64,000 bases of DNA from an uncultured Roseburia sp. (GTDB lineage: Bacteria; Bacillota; Clostridia; Lachnospirales; Lachnospiraceae), in contig CAKRDK010000008.1 of the NCBI GenBank assembly GCA_934309475.1, positions 32,279 through 96,278 on the forward strand, read 5' to 3'. Made by a program: the position numbers and the translations under genes. Shown piece after piece: positions 1 to 9,571 of the stretch; position 1 is the stretch's first letter; each line of letters begins with the position of its first letter. A model generated the notes under the pieces. That model was given only the letters and a program-made list of their open reading frames with translations, was not told the DNA's origin and searched no databases.

Positions 1-2024
1 GCTACCAGATTTGTCTGCTGTGCTGCATCATCCTTTCCTAATGCATCAGGTACGATTGTAAATGTATTAGAAATACCATCCTGGGAATCCATAAATGGAA
101 TCTTTGCAACAGATGCTAAAGATGCAACTGCTCCGTTGGTATCACGGCCATGCATCGGGTTAGCGCCCGGTGCAAATGCCACACCACGTTTTCTTCCGTC
201 CGGTGTTGCACCTGTATTCTTACCATAAGATACGTTAGATGTAATCGTAAGAATAGATGTTGTCTGGATACCGCCACGGTAAGTGTGGTTTCCTTTGACA
301 TAACCGATAAAGGTATGAAGCACCTGTTTTGCAATCTCATCGACACGGTCATCGTCGTTACCGTATTTCGGGAAATCTCCCTCGATTTCAAAATCAACCG
401 TAACTCCGTTTTCATCACGGATTGGTTTTACTTTTGCATACTTAATTGCAGATAAGGAATCTGCCACAACGGAAAATCCTGCAATACCGGTTGCGAACCA
501 GCGGCGTACCTTCTTGTCATGAAGTGCCATCTCTAATTTCTCGTAGCAGTATTTATCGTGCATATAATGGATGATATTTAATGCATTGACATAAACGCCT
601 GCAAGCCATTTCATCATATCCTTGTATGCATCCCATACCTCATCATAATCTAAATACTCCGATGTAATTGGACGATATTTCGGTCCGACCTGCTTGCCTG
701 TGATTTCATCCACACCACCGTTGATTGCGTAAAGCAGACATTTTGCAAGGTTTGCTCTTGCTCCGAAGAACTGCATTTCTTTTCCGATTCTCATCGAAGA
801 TACACAGCATGCAATACCGTAATCATCTCCGTGAACCACACGCATGATGTCATCATTTTCGTACTGGATTGCAGAGTGTTTGATGGATGTCTCAGCACAG
901 AACTTCTTGAAGTTCTCCGGCAATTTTACAGACCATAATACCGTCATGTTTGGTTCCGGTGCTGCACCGATGTTGTTGAGTGTGTTCAGGTAACGGTAAG
1001 ACATCTTTGTTACCATGTGACGTCCGTCCACACCAATACCACCGATAGATTCTGTTACCCAGGTAGGGTCTCCGGCGAAAATGCTGTTGTATTCCGGTGT
1101 TCTTGCGAACTTAATCATACGGAGCTTCATGACGAACTGGTCGATAATCTCCTGAATCTCTTTCTCTGTAAAGGTTCCCTCTTTCAAGTCACGCTCTGCG
1201 TAAATGTCTAAGAACGTAGAAGTACGTCCTAATGACATCGCTGCACCATTCTGTTCTTTTACTGCTGCAAGATATGCAAAGTAAACTGCCTGCGTAGCTT
1301 CAAGTATGTTTGTAGCTGGTTTTGAAATATCGCAGCCGTAGATTTCTGCTAACTTCTTTAACATCTCTAAAGCACGAATCTGCTCAGATAATTCTTCTCT
1401 TTCACGAATAACATCAGAGTACATGATGACTCTTGTAGAATCTAACTGTTCTTTTTTATCCTCAATCAGACGATCTACACCGTACAGTGCAGGTCTTCTG
1501 TAGTCACCGATGATACGTCCACGTCCATACGCATCCGGAAGTCCTGTGATAATGTGTGCGGAACGGCACGCTCTCATTTCCGGTGTGTACGCATCAAAAA
1601 CACCTGCGTTATGTGTCTTTCTATGTGTGGTGAAATACTCTACCACTTCCGGATCTACTTTGTATCCGTTGTCTTCGCAGGCTTTTACTGCCATACGGAT
1701 ACCGCCGTAAGGCTGTAAGGACCTCTTAAATGGTTTGTCCGTCTGGAAACCAACAATCTTTTCTTTGTCTTTATTCAAATAGCCTGGTCCATGAGAAGTA
1801 ATCGTAGAAATAATCTTGGTGTCCATATCAAGGACTCCGCCTGCCTCACGTTCCTGCTTAGAAAGTTCTAATACCTGTTCCCACAAATCCGTGGTGTCCT
1901 GTGTCGGTCCCTCTAAGAAAGAACTGTCTCCATCGTATGCAGTGTAATTTCTCTGGATAAAGTCTCTTACATTGACTTCTGTTTCCCATTCTCCGCCTTT
2001 AAAGCTTCTCCATTCATTTCTCAT
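1..2024 (-). CDS. pflB: Formate C-acetyltransferase (pyruvate formate-lyase), 3' end outside window
   Basis: Converts pyruvate and CoA to acetyl-CoA and formate by a glycyl-radical mechanism in anaerobic cytoplasm. The frame is open from an ATG at 2022-2024, preceded by GGAGGAAGAA, to the window edge, about 674 codons. The protein begins [20 protein letters not shown], and the paired active-site cysteines are seen in [11 protein letters not shown] (codons near 800-815). The C-terminal glycyl-radical loop lies beyond the window, so the gene is cut by the edge and not proven complete. It has its own promoter and a ZTP riboswitch leader upstream. The activating enzyme gene pflA would be expected just downstream but cannot be seen. 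Confidence 0.97.
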   Translation of the reverse strand, partial: MRNEWRSFKGGEWETEVNVRDFIQRNYTAYDGDSSFLEGPTQDTTDLWEQVLELSKQEREAGGVLDMDTKIISTITSHGPGYLNKDKEKIVGFQTDKPFKRSLQPYGGIRMAVKACEDNGYKVDPEVVEYFTTHRKTHNAGVFDAYTPEMRACRSAHIITGLPDAYGRGRIIGDYRRPALYGVDRLIEDKKEQLDSTRVIMYSDVIREREELSEQIRALEMLKKLAEIYGCDISKPATNILEATQAVYFAYLAAVKEQNGAAMSLGRTSTFLDIYAERDLKEGTFTEKEIQEIIDQFVMKLRMIKFARTPEYNSIFAGDPTWVTESIGGIGVDGRHMVTKMSYRYLNTLNNIGAAPEPNMTVLWSVKLPENFKKFCAETSIKHSAIQYENDDIMRVVHGDDYGIACCVSSMRIGKEMQFFGARANLAKCLLYAINGGVDEITGKQVGPKYRPITSEYLDYDEVWDAYKDMMKWLAGVYVNALNIIHYMHDKYCYEKLEMALHDKKVRRWFATGIAGFSVVADSLSAIKYAKVKPIRDENGVTVDFEIEGDFPKYGNDDDRVDEIAKQVLHTFIGYVKGNHTYRGGIQTTSILTITSNVSYGKNTGATPDGRKRGVAFAPGANPMHGRDTNGAVASLASVAKIPFMDSQDGISNTFTIVPDALGKDDAAQQTNLV

Positions 2025-2146
2025 TGCTAATTCTTCCTCCTTGTTAAACCGCTTCTGCGGTAAGCTATCCGGTTCTCCCGGTTCGTTTCTGCTCAGATTA
2101 TCTCCTTTTTCCCGGAGATTTTCTGTCACAAATGTTACAACTCTTA

Positions 2147-2222
2147 CTCGGAGGCTTTTCTTTTTCCGGTTCATCACTTCCGGAATGCCATTTCATGGCT
2201 TAAGAAAAGCCGGCAGTCCGAG
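2147..2222 (-). promoter_or_regulatory. Branched long-stem RNA structure after the ZTP aptamer
   Basis: In the pflB leader, CTCGGA plus GGCTTTTCTT pair with AAGAAAAGCC plus TCCGAG, closing a junction that holds two small hairpins (GCCAT/ATGGC and TTCCGG/CCGGAA). No U-run follows, so it is not an ordinary terminator. Smaller hairpins (ATCTCC/GGAGAT, ACCGC/GCGGT) follow before the ribosome site. It may be the expression platform of the riboswitch or an RNA-stability element; this is inference from base pairing only. Confidence 0.5.
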
Positions 2223-2230
2223 CTTATCTT

Positions 2231-2300
2231 CGCCCAGACGGTCGGCATGTAATCAGTTATACTTCACGTGGTAACTCCACTTTTCCGTCAGTCATATAAC
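2231..2300 (-). promoter_or_regulatory. ZTP/ZMP (pfl-motif) riboswitch of pflB
   Basis: On the minus strand the leader reads GUUAUAUGACUGACGG, then a GUGG/CCAC hairpin, then UAUAAC closing the first helix, and 10 nt later GCCGACCGUCUGGGCG. This matches the pfl motif: GACUGGCG with GUGG...CCAC, then GCCGNCCGCCUGGGC. The pseudoknot is kept by covariation: ACGG pairs with CCGU where the consensus has GGCG with CGCC. The riboswitch senses ZTP/ZMP, a signal of 10-formyl-tetrahydrofolate shortage. Control of pflB fits because PFL supplies formate for one-carbon metabolism. Confidence 0.85.
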
Positions 2301-2306
2301 AAGGTG

Positions 2307-2335
2307 ATAATACTATGTTTTTCCCATTTGGTCAA
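2307..2335 (-). promoter_or_regulatory. Sigma-A promoter of pflB
   Basis: TTGACC (2335-2330) and TATTAT (2312-2307) are 17 nt apart. Transcription should begin near 2300, exactly at the 5' end of the riboswitch. The 120 bases between this promoter and the response-regulator stop at 2454 are AT-rich and show no clear terminator. Confidence 0.8.
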
Positions 2336-2453
2336 GAGGAATAATTGACCAAAATTCTCATTTCATTATCGTTAAATTTTTCTCAGCTTATTTTTGTCTT
2401 TTGAGTAATTTTCCCAAATTATGAAAGGAACTGACAATATGTACTTCCGCTCT

Positions 2454-3143
2454 TTACAGTTTAAAGCGGTAGCCTACGCCCCATATTGTCTCAATGTACT
2501 GTGGCTTGCTCGTGTTCATCTCAATCTTCTCACGAATCTTTTTGATGTGAACAGTTACAGTCGCAATATCTCCCACCGATTCCATATCCCAGATTTCCCG
2601 GAAAAGTTCTTCCTTCGAGAAAACATGGTTCGGGTTCGATGCAAGAAATGTCAGCACATCAAATTCCTTGGTGGTAAACTGTTTCTCCTCATCATTGACC
2701 CAGACACGGCGTGCTGTACGGTCAATCCGGATACCACGAATCTCAATAATCTCATTCTTTGGCTCATTGCTTCCGATTAGACGCTCATAACGTGCAAGAT
2801 GCGCTTTGACACGCGCCACAAGCTCGCTCGGCGAAAAAGGCTTTGTGATGTAATCGTCTGCACCAAGACCTAATCCGCGAATCTTGTCGATGTCATCTTT
2901 TCTCGCAGACACCATCAAAATCGGTGTGTTTTTCTCCTCGCGGACACGTTTGCAAATCTCAAATCCGTCCATGCCCGGAAGCATCAAATCTAAGATTAAC
3001 ATATCAAAATGCTCTGACAGTGCTCTGACAACACCGACACCTCCATCATTTTCAATCTCTACCTCAAAACCGCTCAGTTCTAAATAATCTTTCTCTAAAT
3101 CTGCAATTGCTTCTTCATCCTCAATGATTAATATTTTACTCAT
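2454..3143 (-). CDS. OmpR/VanR-family response regulator
   Basis: A 229-residue two-component response regulator. The receiver domain (about 1-120) has the acidic pair in IIEDEE, the phospho-acceptor Asp52 in LILDLMLPGMDG and the conserved Lys in SARKDD; the rest is a winged-helix DNA-binding domain ending TIWGVGYRFKL, typical of the OmpR class. Start at 3143 has AGGAGGTGCC ahead of it. It overlaps the end of the histidine kinase gene by 8 nt, so the two are co-translated in the order kinase then regulator. The target genes cannot be told from the sequence. Confidence 0.93.
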   Translation of the reverse strand: MSKILIIEDEEAIADLEKDYLELSGFEVEIENDGGVGVVRALSEHFDMLILDLMLPGMDGFEICKRVREEKNTPILMVSARKDDIDKIRGLGLGADDYITKPFSPSELVARVKAHLARYERLIGSNEPKNEIIEIRGIRIDRTARRVWVNDEEKQFTTKEFDVLTFLASNPNHVFSKEELFREIWDMESVGDIATVTVHIKKIREKIEMNTSKPQYIETIWGVGYRFKL

Positions 3144-4638
3144 TTGGCACCTCCTGATATTTTCGTATTACAAAGTACATCACTGTACCGATGGATTCCT
3201 TACTGGTGGCCCAGATTTTACCACCGTGATCTTCGATAATCTTCTTTACAATGGACAGACCGATTCCGCTTCCTCCGGTCGCAGAGTTACGCGATGCATC
3301 CGCCCGGTAAAAACGGTCGAATATATACGGGAGATCTCTCGCTGCAATGCCACGTCCGTTATCCTCAATCTCAATCTGGATAAAATCACCTACATCTTTA
3401 ATTCTGATATTGATTAATCCTTTCTGTTTGTCGAGATATTTTACGGAATTGCCGATGATGTTGTTAATCACTCTTCGCAGCTGTTCCGGGTCTGCAATAA
3501 TCAGCGTATCTTCTTCCGTATAGTTAAAATATGCCAGTCCGATATTCTTTGATTCCAGTTCAAATCCAATTTCCTCGATGCAGTCATCAAAGTAGTCCGA
3601 CACATTAATCTTCTTAAAGTTATACGGAATACGGTTCGTATCAATCTTGGAATAAAGCGTGAGTTCATTGATTAAGGTATCCATCTCATTCGCCTTATTG
3701 TAAATGGTACGGATGTATTTCTCCTGCTTCTCCGGCGTATCGGCAACACCGTCCATCAAGCCCTCTGCGTAACCTTTGATTGCCGTAATGGGTGTCTTCA
3801 GGTCGTGGGCAATGTTACTGATTAATGCCCTGTTCTCCGACTCATTGGAAACTTTTTCTTCCACGTTATCTTTCAGGCGCTGCCGCATCTCTTCAAAATT
3901 CCGGCAGAGTGCTCCAATCTCATCGTCGCTTCCCGTCTCCATGGTAAAATCCAGATTGCCCTCTTTGATATTCTGGGTCGCCACCTGTAATTTCTTGACC
4001 GGTGTAATCAGACTCCGGTAAATCCAGATGGTCAGCATCGCCGCCGTGAGAATCAGAATAACTGCCACCGATATGAGTATGTCGATTGCAACCTTCTTTA
4101 CCTCCGGAACCATCTCCTCCACTTTTGTCACGAGGAAAAGACTTCCCTGCGAACCGTCCGGATACGTGAAATCAATCTGCTTAATCAGGCTCTGCTTATC
4201 TCCGTCGATATATGTTCCGGTATCCGCCTGCTGTCCGCTCTTGCGCTCGCCATAATTCTGCAAATCCAAAAGCAGGGAAGAATCATAATCGGAACCGATA
4301 TAGACTAATTCCTTTCCCTTCTTCACAATCAGATAAGAGTATTTCTCCTGAAGCTGCTCATTCTCTTCCTCCAAGAAATCTGTATCTTCTAACTTGTCCG
4401 GGCTTTCCTCGGCAATCTGTGAGAGCTCATCATAATCCGATATCGTGTACCGGTTCAACAACTGTAATGAATTACCGAAATAGTTATATCCTTCCGTCTC
4501 CACTCCGTATGTCTTCTCGATTGCCTTCACCTGAATATGCTGAAATCCGACTACAGTCAGTACTGCCAGAAACGTAGGGACAAAAATAATAATGCAGAAT
4601 GAAATAATCAGTTTTGTCTTAAATTTCATTTCAAACAT
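3136..4638 (-). CDS. Membrane sensor histidine kinase with HAMP domain
   Basis: Partner of the regulator just downstream. Order: transmembrane helix near 5-30, an extracytoplasmic sensor of about 150 residues with no recognised fold, second helix near 182-206, HAMP, H-box NIAHDLKTP with the phospho-His near residue 278, then HATPase with N-box NNIIGNSVKY, G1 EDNGRGIAARDLPYIF and G2 GGSGIGLSI. Starts are possible at a GTG (4665), ATG 4638 and ATG 4629; the AGGAAAGGA just upstream favours one of the two ATGs. The kinase is encoded before the regulator, the reverse of the commonest order. The stimulus is unknown. Confidence 0.9.
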   Translation of the reverse strand: MFEMKFKTKLIISFCIIIFVPTFLAVLTVVGFQHIQVKAIEKTYGVETEGYNYFGNSLQLLNRYTISDYDELSQIAEESPDKLEDTDFLEEENEQLQEKYSYLIVKKGKELVYIGSDYDSSLLLDLQNYGERKSGQQADTGTYIDGDKQSLIKQIDFTYPDGSQGSLFLVTKVEEMVPEVKKVAIDILISVAVILILTAAMLTIWIYRSLITPVKKLQVATQNIKEGNLDFTMETGSDDEIGALCRNFEEMRQRLKDNVEEKVSNESENRALISNIAHDLKTPITAIKGYAEGLMDGVADTPEKQEKYIRTIYNKANEMDTLINELTLYSKIDTNRIPYNFKKINVSDYFDDCIEEIGFELESKNIGLAYFNYTEEDTLIIADPEQLRRVINNIIGNSVKYLDKQKGLINIRIKDVGDFIQIEIEDNGRGIAARDLPYIFDRFYRADASRNSATGGSGIGLSIVKKIIEDHGGKIWATSKESIGTVMYFVIRKYQEVPNE

Positions 4639-4669
4639 ATCCTTTCCTATTCTATTTTCTTCCACTAAA

Positions 4670-4700
4670 ATAAGCCATAGGCCAAAATCCTATGACTTAT
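4670..4700 (-). terminator. Terminator downstream of metK
   Basis: On the minus strand ATAAGTCATAGG and CCTATGGCTTAT pair around a 7-nt loop and run into TTTTAG. It lies between the metK stop (4756) and the histidine kinase start and should separate the two transcription units. Confidence 0.7.
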
Positions 4701-4755
4701 TATAGCATGAAAAATAAGAAAACCTATTTATTTTGTGTAAAAACGTCTAAACATT

Positions 4756-5937
4756 TTATAAATATTTTTTCAAATCATCCACTTTATTTAATGCTTCCCA
4801 AGGAAGATTTAAGTCGTTACGTCCAAAATGTCCGTAAGCCGCCGTCGGACGGTAAATTGGTCTTCTTAAGTCGAGCATCTTGATAATTCCTGCCGGACGA
4901 AGATCAAAGTTCTCACGAACAATTTCTACTAATCTCTGGTCAGAAAGCTTTCCTGTTCCGAATGTATCAACCATGATAGAAGTTGGCTGGGCAACACCGA
5001 TTGCGTAAGATAACTGAATCTCACATTTGTCAGCAAGACCTGCGGCAACTAAGTTCTTTGCCACATAACGTGCTGCGTATGCTGCGGAACGGTCAACCTT
5101 TGTGCAGTCTTTTCCGGAGAAAGCTCCGCCGCCGTGACGAGCATATCCGCCGTAGGTGTCTACGATAATCTTACGTCCTGTAAGACCTGCATCTCCGTGA
5201 GGTCCTCCGATGACGAAACGTCCTGTCGGGTTGATGAAGAATTTTGTCTCAGCATCTACTAATTCTTTTGGTAAAATCGGATCAAAGACATATTTCTTGA
5301 TATCTTCATGAATCTGTTCCTGTGTTACGTCTTCGTCATGCTGTGTAGACAATACAACAGCTTCAAGACGAACCGGTTTGCCGGCTTCATCATACTCTAC
5401 GGATACCTGTGTTTTTCCGTCTGGTCTTAAATAGCTTAACGTGCCGTCTTTACGGACTTTGGTAAGCTGAAGGGCAAGTTTGTGAGCCAGTGAAATCGGA
5501 TATGGCATATATTCCTCTGTCTCGTTTGTTGCGTAACCAAACATCATACCCTGGTCACCTGCACCGGTATCAAGGTCGTCTGTCAATGCTCCTTCTTTTG
5601 CCTCTAACGCCTTATCAACACCCATAGCGATGTCAGCAGACTGCTGGTCAAGTGCTACCATAACGGCACAGGTATTTCCGTCAAATCCTGTCTTAGCATC
5701 GTTGTAACCGATTTCGTTTACCGTCTTACGAACGATACCAGGAATGTCTAACTGTGCCTTTGTTGTAATCTCACCTGTTACTAAAACAAATCCGGTACAG
5801 CTTGCTGCCTCACAGGCAACACGGCTCATCGGATCCTGTTCCATACATGCATCCAAGATGGCATCTGAAATGGCATCACACATTTTATCAGGATGTCCTT
5901 CTGTTACGGACTCAGATGTAAATAATAATTTTTCCAT
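4756..5937 (-). CDS. metK: S-adenosylmethionine synthetase
   Basis: Makes S-adenosylmethionine from methionine and ATP. The 393-residue length is usual for the family. The N-terminal [13 protein letters not shown], the [12 protein letters not shown] loop and the [18 protein letters not shown] signature are all present. The start is taken at the ATG of 5935-5937 with AAGGAG in front; an in-frame start farther upstream would lie inside the riboswitch terminator and is rejected. Expression is controlled by the SAM-I riboswitch and terminator directly upstream, a feedback loop on the product. Confidence 0.97.
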   Translation of the reverse strand: MEKLLFTSESVTEGHPDKMCDAISDAILDACMEQDPMSRVACEAASCTGFVLVTGEITTKAQLDIPGIVRKTVNEIGYNDAKTGFDGNTCAVMVALDQQSADIAMGVDKALEAKEGALTDDLDTGAGDQGMMFGYATNETEEYMPYPISLAHKLALQLTKVRKDGTLSYLRPDGKTQVSVEYDEAGKPVRLEAVVLSTQHDEDVTQEQIHEDIKKYVFDPILPKELVDAETKFFINPTGRFVIGGPHGDAGLTGRKIIVDTYGGYARHGGGAFSGKDCTKVDRSAAYAARYVAKNLVAAGLADKCEIQLSYAIGVAQPTSIMVDTFGTGKLSDQRLVEIVRENFDLRPAGIIKMLDLRRPIYRPTAAYGHFGRNDLNLPWEALNKVDDLKKYL

Positions 5938-5954
5938 TTGTTTTCTCCTTAAAA

Positions 5955-5988
5955 ATAAAATAAAAAACCGCTTGTTCAAAACAAGCGG
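5955..5988 (-). terminator. Riboswitch terminator of metK
   Basis: CCGCTTGTT (minus strand, from 5988) pairs with AACAAGCGG and is followed by a T-rich run. It is the intrinsic terminator of the SAM-I riboswitch and lies about 20 nt upstream of the metK ribosome site. Confidence 0.9.
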
Positions 5989-6014
5989 AGTTGATAGCTT
6001 CAGATTATCAAATC

Positions 6015-6127
6015 CTCTTATTGTTCGAACTGCTCACATGCAGCATTACTCGCTCAGGTAGGCACCTTCCAAATGGGGTTGCCGTGACTTCACAGATCCT
6101 ATGTATCTCCATCACTCTGAATAAGAG
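6015..6127 (-). promoter_or_regulatory. SAM-I (S-box) riboswitch
   Basis: On the minus strand CTCTTATTCAGAG opens the aptamer and GAACAATAAGAG closes helix P1. Between them lie GGAGATACATAGGATC, GAAGTCACGGCAACC and AAGGTGCCTACCTGAGCG, which match the conserved S-box core (GATGAAGCCCGGCAACC and AAGGTGCTAA-TTCC). SAM binding should favour the terminator at 5968-5988 and shut metK off. The remaining bases up to the HD-GYP promoter (6128-6254) are AT-rich; TTGACA at 6190-6195 (minus) may be the metK -35. Confidence 0.93.
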
Positions 6128-6254
6128 AAATCTACAATATTGAATTTTCAAATCTATACATACGTTACACCCTTTTATACTATCTGTCAAGGCTTTTATT
6201 TTCCCTTTTTTTCTCAGTTTTTCTCCTATTTTCCATAATACGACGACATTTTTA

Positions 6255-6283
6255 TTGACATTAACAATTTCCAAATCTATACT
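6255..6283 (+). promoter_or_regulatory. Sigma-A promoter of the HD-GYP gene
   Basis: TTGACA at 6255-6260 and TATACT at 6278-6283 with a 17-nt spacer, 36 bases ahead of the start codon. Confidence 0.8.
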
Positions 6284-6319
6284 GAAAAGTAGTACAATTT
6301 AGTAATCGAGGTAGAATTT

Positions 6320-7423
6320 ATGAAAAGAATCCCTTTGACCGAAGCGAAGGCCGGCATGGTACTTATGGAAAAAGTTGTCACAAGAAACGGTCAGGTTATC
6401 GCCGATGCCCAGTCAGTTTTGACGAAGCAGTCTATTGCACATTTAGAGTTCTATGGTATTGACACCATCTGCGTGGAACCCGCAGCCGAGCCGCCATCTC
6501 CAAAAGCAGCTCCACAGACTTTTACAAAAGGAAATGTGCAGAACCCGACCTACTCACAAAAAATTGTAAAATCAAAAGCTTTCCAGACATTCCAGTTAAA
6601 TTACACGTTAACGATTCAGTCCATCCATGAAAGTTTCGAGGGATTCGTGAATCGCCAGGAACCGTTGCCAACGGATATGCTGTTGGAAAAGACGAACGCA
6701 CTGTTTTACAGCTGTAAAACAACCATCGAACTGTTCGATATGCTTCACAACATGCGTTCCATCAATGACACTATTTACGCGCACTGCTTAAATGTTGCAT
6801 TGATCTGCCGGATGCTTAGCAAATGGTTAAAGCTTGACAACGCCAAAAGAGATACGTTGACGCTCTGCGGTCTGCTGCATGATATTGGAAAGTTAAAGAT
6901 TCCGGAGAATGTTTTAAACAAGCCTGGAAAATATACCGACGAGGAATTTGCTCTGGTGAAAAAGCACCCGCAGTTCGGCTATGAATTGTTAAAAGATCTT
7001 CCTTTAGATGATCACATCAAATTAGCAACCTTAATGCATCATGAGCGCTGTGATGGTTCCGGGTACCCGGATCACCTTTCCAGCGACGACATCGATGACT
7101 GCGCCATGATTGTTGCAATCGCCGATGTGTACGATGCCATGACGGCAGCACGCCCTCACCGTGCGCCGCTCTGTCCGTTTCAGGCTATCTCTAATTTTGA
7201 AAAGGATGGTCTCTCCCAGTACAAGCCAAAATATATTCTGACCTTCTTAGAATATATCGCTTCTACTTACCAGAATAACCGTGTTCTTTTAAACAATGGC
7301 CAGAGTGCAAACATCGTTATGATTAACAAGAATCAGCTTTCTGCACCGATTGTGCAGTTAGATGACCAGAGCTGTATCAATTTACAGGATCATCCTGATT
7401 TGTTTATCAAATCTATTTTATAA
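6320..7423 (+). CDS. HD-GYP domain protein (probable cyclic-di-GMP phosphodiesterase)
   Basis: 367 residues. The first about 60 residues form a small N-terminal domain often seen ahead of HD-GYP enzymes (RIPLTEAKAGMVL). The HD-GYP domain (about 145-330) keeps the metal-binding HD in GLLHDIGKLKIPENVLNKPG and the GYP motif in HHERCDGSGYP, with IADVYDAMTAARPHR after it, so it should be catalytically competent. Family members hydrolyse cyclic-di-GMP (some cyclic GMP-AMP). It is monocistronic, with its own promoter and a strong terminator, and is divergent from metK. No membrane segment or receiver domain was seen. Confidence 0.9.
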   Translation: MKRIPLTEAKAGMVLMEKVVTRNGQVIADAQSVLTKQSIAHLEFYGIDTICVEPAAEPPSPKAAPQTFTKGNVQNPTYSQKIVKSKAFQTFQLNYTLTIQSIHESFEGFVNRQEPLPTDMLLEKTNALFYSCKTTIELFDMLHNMRSINDTIYAHCLNVALICRMLSKWLKLDNAKRDTLTLCGLLHDIGKLKIPENVLNKPGKYTDEEFALVKKHPQFGYELLKDLPLDDHIKLATLMHHERCDGSGYPDHLSSDDIDDCAMIVAIADVYDAMTAARPHRAPLCPFQAISNFEKDGLSQYKPKYILTFLEYIASTYQNNRVLLNNGQSANIVMINKNQLSAPIVQLDDQSCINLQDHPDLFIKSIL

Positions 7424-7430
7424 AAAGCAC

Positions 7431-7474
7431 AAAAGTGGCAGTCACGCTAATTTCTTAGCACGGCTGCCACTTTT
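7431..7474 (+). terminator. Bidirectional terminator between convergent genes
   Basis: AAAAGTGGCAG pairs with CTGCCACTTTT; runs of A and T flank both sides, so it can end both the HD-GYP transcript (plus) and the murA transcript (minus). Confidence 0.9.
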
Positions 7475-7514
7475 TTATGGACATTTTTTATCTTCTGTTT
7501 CTGATGCTTTTCGC

Positions 7515-8807
7515 TTAAGATACTTTCAATGAAAACTTCTGAATCTCTTTCTCTGAACTTACTTTTTCAATCTGGGCTCCGAGGGAAGATAATTTCTTCT
7601 CAAACTGCTCGTAACCACGTTCAATGTAGTAAATATCATCTACAACTGTAATTCCTTCTGCAGAAAGTCCTGCAATTACCAATGCCGCACCTGCACGCAG
7701 ATCCGGTGCACTCACTCTTGCACCTGTGTAACGCTCTACGCCGCCAATGATTGCAATATTGCTCTCTACTTTTACATTGGCGCCCATACGTGTCAATTCA
7801 TCTACATACTTAAATCTATTCTCAAAGATACTTTCTGTCACTGTGCTTGTGCCGGATGCAATACCTAACACAACTGCCATCTGTGGCTGCATATCCGTCG
7901 GGAATCCAGGATATGGAAGTGTTGTCACCTGTGTGTGATGCAACGGCTTTGAAGCCACGACGCGGACTGCATCGTCAAACTCTTCTACCTCACAGCCAAT
8001 CTCTAATAATTTCGCTGTTGTTGCCTCTAAGTGTTTCGGGATGACATTCTTGACTGTAACATCGCCTTTTGTGGCTGCTGCTGCAAACATAAAGGTTCCC
8101 GCCTCAATCTGATCCGGAATAATGGAATACTGTGTCTTGTGAAGCTTCTCAACGCCGACAATACGGATGACATCTGTTCCGGCTCCACGGATATTTGCAC
8201 CCATGCTATTCAAAAAGTTCGCAACATCAACGACATGCGGCTCACGTGCTGCATTCTCAATGATGGTCTTTCCTTCTGCCATTGCTGCTGCCATCATAAT
8301 ATTAATGGTAGCACCTACGGATACTTTATCTAAGTAAATATGCGTTCCCTTCAGGGATTCTGCGGATGCCTTTACTAAGCCGTATTCAATGTCTACCTGT
8401 GCACCGAGTGCACGGAATCCTTTTAAGTGTAAGTCAATTGGACGGCTTCCGATATCGCAGCCGCCTGGCAGAGCCACTTCGGCTCTCTTGTATTTTCCAA
8501 GTAACGCCCCGATTAAATAATAGGACGCTCTGATTTTTCGAATAAATTCATTATCAACATTCAAATCACGAATAAAAGACCCATTGATTTTCACTGTGTG
8601 TGCATCAATACGGTCAACTTTTGCGCCAATCTCCTGAATGGCATTCAATAAGACATTAATGTCTCTGACATTTGGTAAATTTTCTATTAAAACGGTCTCA
8701 TCTGTCATGATTGCAGCAGAAAGAATGGCAAGAGCAGCGTTCTTTGCTCCTCCGATTTCTACTTCTCCAACCAATGGATTACCACCTTTGATTACATACT
8801 GTTCCAT
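7515..8807 (-). CDS. murA: UDP-N-acetylglucosamine 1-carboxyvinyltransferase
   Basis: First committed step of peptidoglycan synthesis: transfers enolpyruvate from PEP to UDP-GlcNAc in the cytoplasm. 430 residues, a normal length. The N-terminal substrate loop GGAKNAALAILSAA and the active-site loop LPGGCDIGSRPIDLH are present; Cys117 is the residue that fosfomycin alkylates, so the enzyme should be sensitive. AGAGGTGCGAG precedes the ATG. Firmicutes often carry two paralogues; which one this is cannot be decided from a single copy. Confidence 0.95.
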   Translation of the reverse strand: MEQYVIKGGNPLVGEVEIGGAKNAALAILSAAIMTDETVLIENLPNVRDINVLLNAIQEIGAKVDRIDAHTVKINGSFIRDLNVDNEFIRKIRASYYLIGALLGKYKRAEVALPGGCDIGSRPIDLHLKGFRALGAQVDIEYGLVKASAESLKGTHIYLDKVSVGATINIMMAAAMAEGKTIIENAAREPHVVDVANFLNSMGANIRGAGTDVIRIVGVEKLHKTQYSIIPDQIEAGTFMFAAAATKGDVTVKNVIPKHLEATTAKLLEIGCEVEEFDDAVRVVASKPLHHTQVTTLPYPGFPTDMQPQMAVVLGIASGTSTVTESIFENRFKYVDELTRMGANVKVESNIAIIGGVERYTGARVSAPDLRAGAALVIAGLSAEGITVVDDIYYIERGYEQFEKKLSSLGAQIEKVSSEKEIQKFSLKVS

Positions 8808-8842
8808 CTCGCACCTCTATGAACAAACTATACAAACAAGTA

Positions 8843-8872
8843 ATTATAGTAACGATTTGCTACTTTTGTCAA
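8843..8872 (-). promoter_or_regulatory. Promoter of murA
   Basis: TTGACA (8872-8867) and TATAAT (8848-8843) on the minus strand, 18 nt apart, 35 bases ahead of the murA start. Confidence 0.75.
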
Positions 8873-8955
8873 GTGTTCTTCTCAAATCTAATCTTCTAAT
8901 TTCCGGCACTGCTTCTCTATACCTTATGATATGCTTTCGCAGTGTTTGTGTGACG

Positions 8956-9459
8956 TCAGCCCTCTAAAGCTGCCACCACTTTTTCAATGGTCTGTTCTAC
9001 GTTCAGCCCATACTCATCCACCGTAATATCGGCGTATTTCTCGTATAGTGGTACTCTCTCTTCAAACAAGTCCCTCAAGGTCTGTCCTTCGCGAAGCGCA
9101 ACGCCTCTTCCCTTGATGTCATGAAGTCTCTTATTTAATATTTCAAACGGAAGAGACAGATATACAACGGTTCCAATCTGGCTTAAATGTTCCATTGCTT
9201 CTGCTCCATAGACAACACTTCCACCTGTTGCAATTACGGAATGTCTTACCATAAGTGATGCGTTTACCCGGTTCTCGACCTCAATGAATCCCTCGGTTCC
9301 AACCTCTGCGATTATCTCACGCAAAAGCTTGCCTTCCTGTTCCTGGATGACAAGATCGGCGTCAACAAACTGATATCCTAATACTTTTGCTAAAACAACA
9401 CCTACCGTGCTTTTTCCCACACCAGGCATTCCAATTAATACTATATTGTCCTTTTTCAT
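8956..9459 (-). CDS. aroK: Shikimate kinase
   Basis: Phosphorylates shikimate at the 3-OH in the chorismate pathway. 167 residues. Walker A GMPGVGKST near residues 9-17, the DAD of FVDAD binding shikimate, the ATGGSVVY motif and the lid arginine in KGRGVALR are all seen. It stands alone between murA and a lipoprotein gene. The end of the gene is about 80 bases upstream of the murA promoter. Confidence 0.93.
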   Translation of the reverse strand: MKKDNIVLIGMPGVGKSTVGVVLAKVLGYQFVDADLVIQEQEGKLLREIIAEVGTEGFIEVENRVNASLMVRHSVIATGGSVVYGAEAMEHLSQIGTVVYLSLPFEILNKRLHDIKGRGVALREGQTLRDLFEERVPLYEKYADITVDEYGLNVEQTIEKVVAALEG

Positions 9460-9532
9460 CTATCTTCATTCCCTGATTATCAAATTTAAATTTTACCACT
9501 GTTTCTTACAATAACACATTTTTCGACAAAAA

Positions 9533-9563
9533 AAAAGAGATTCTTTTCATTTGAATCTCTTTT
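9533..9563 (-). terminator. Terminator after the foldase gene
   Basis: GAGATTC and GAATCTC flanked by A8/T8 runs form a short symmetric stem-loop directly behind the stop codon at 9572; it can work in both directions. Confidence 0.85.
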
Positions 9564-9571
9564 TTTTCGTT

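Noticed and set aside
1..2024. pflB as a truncated pseudogene
   Set aside because: The frame is intact up to the window edge; only the edge cuts it.
5938..5979. N-terminal extension of metK
   Set aside because: It would start inside the riboswitch terminator; the internal ATG has AAGGAG and begins the normal family N-terminus.
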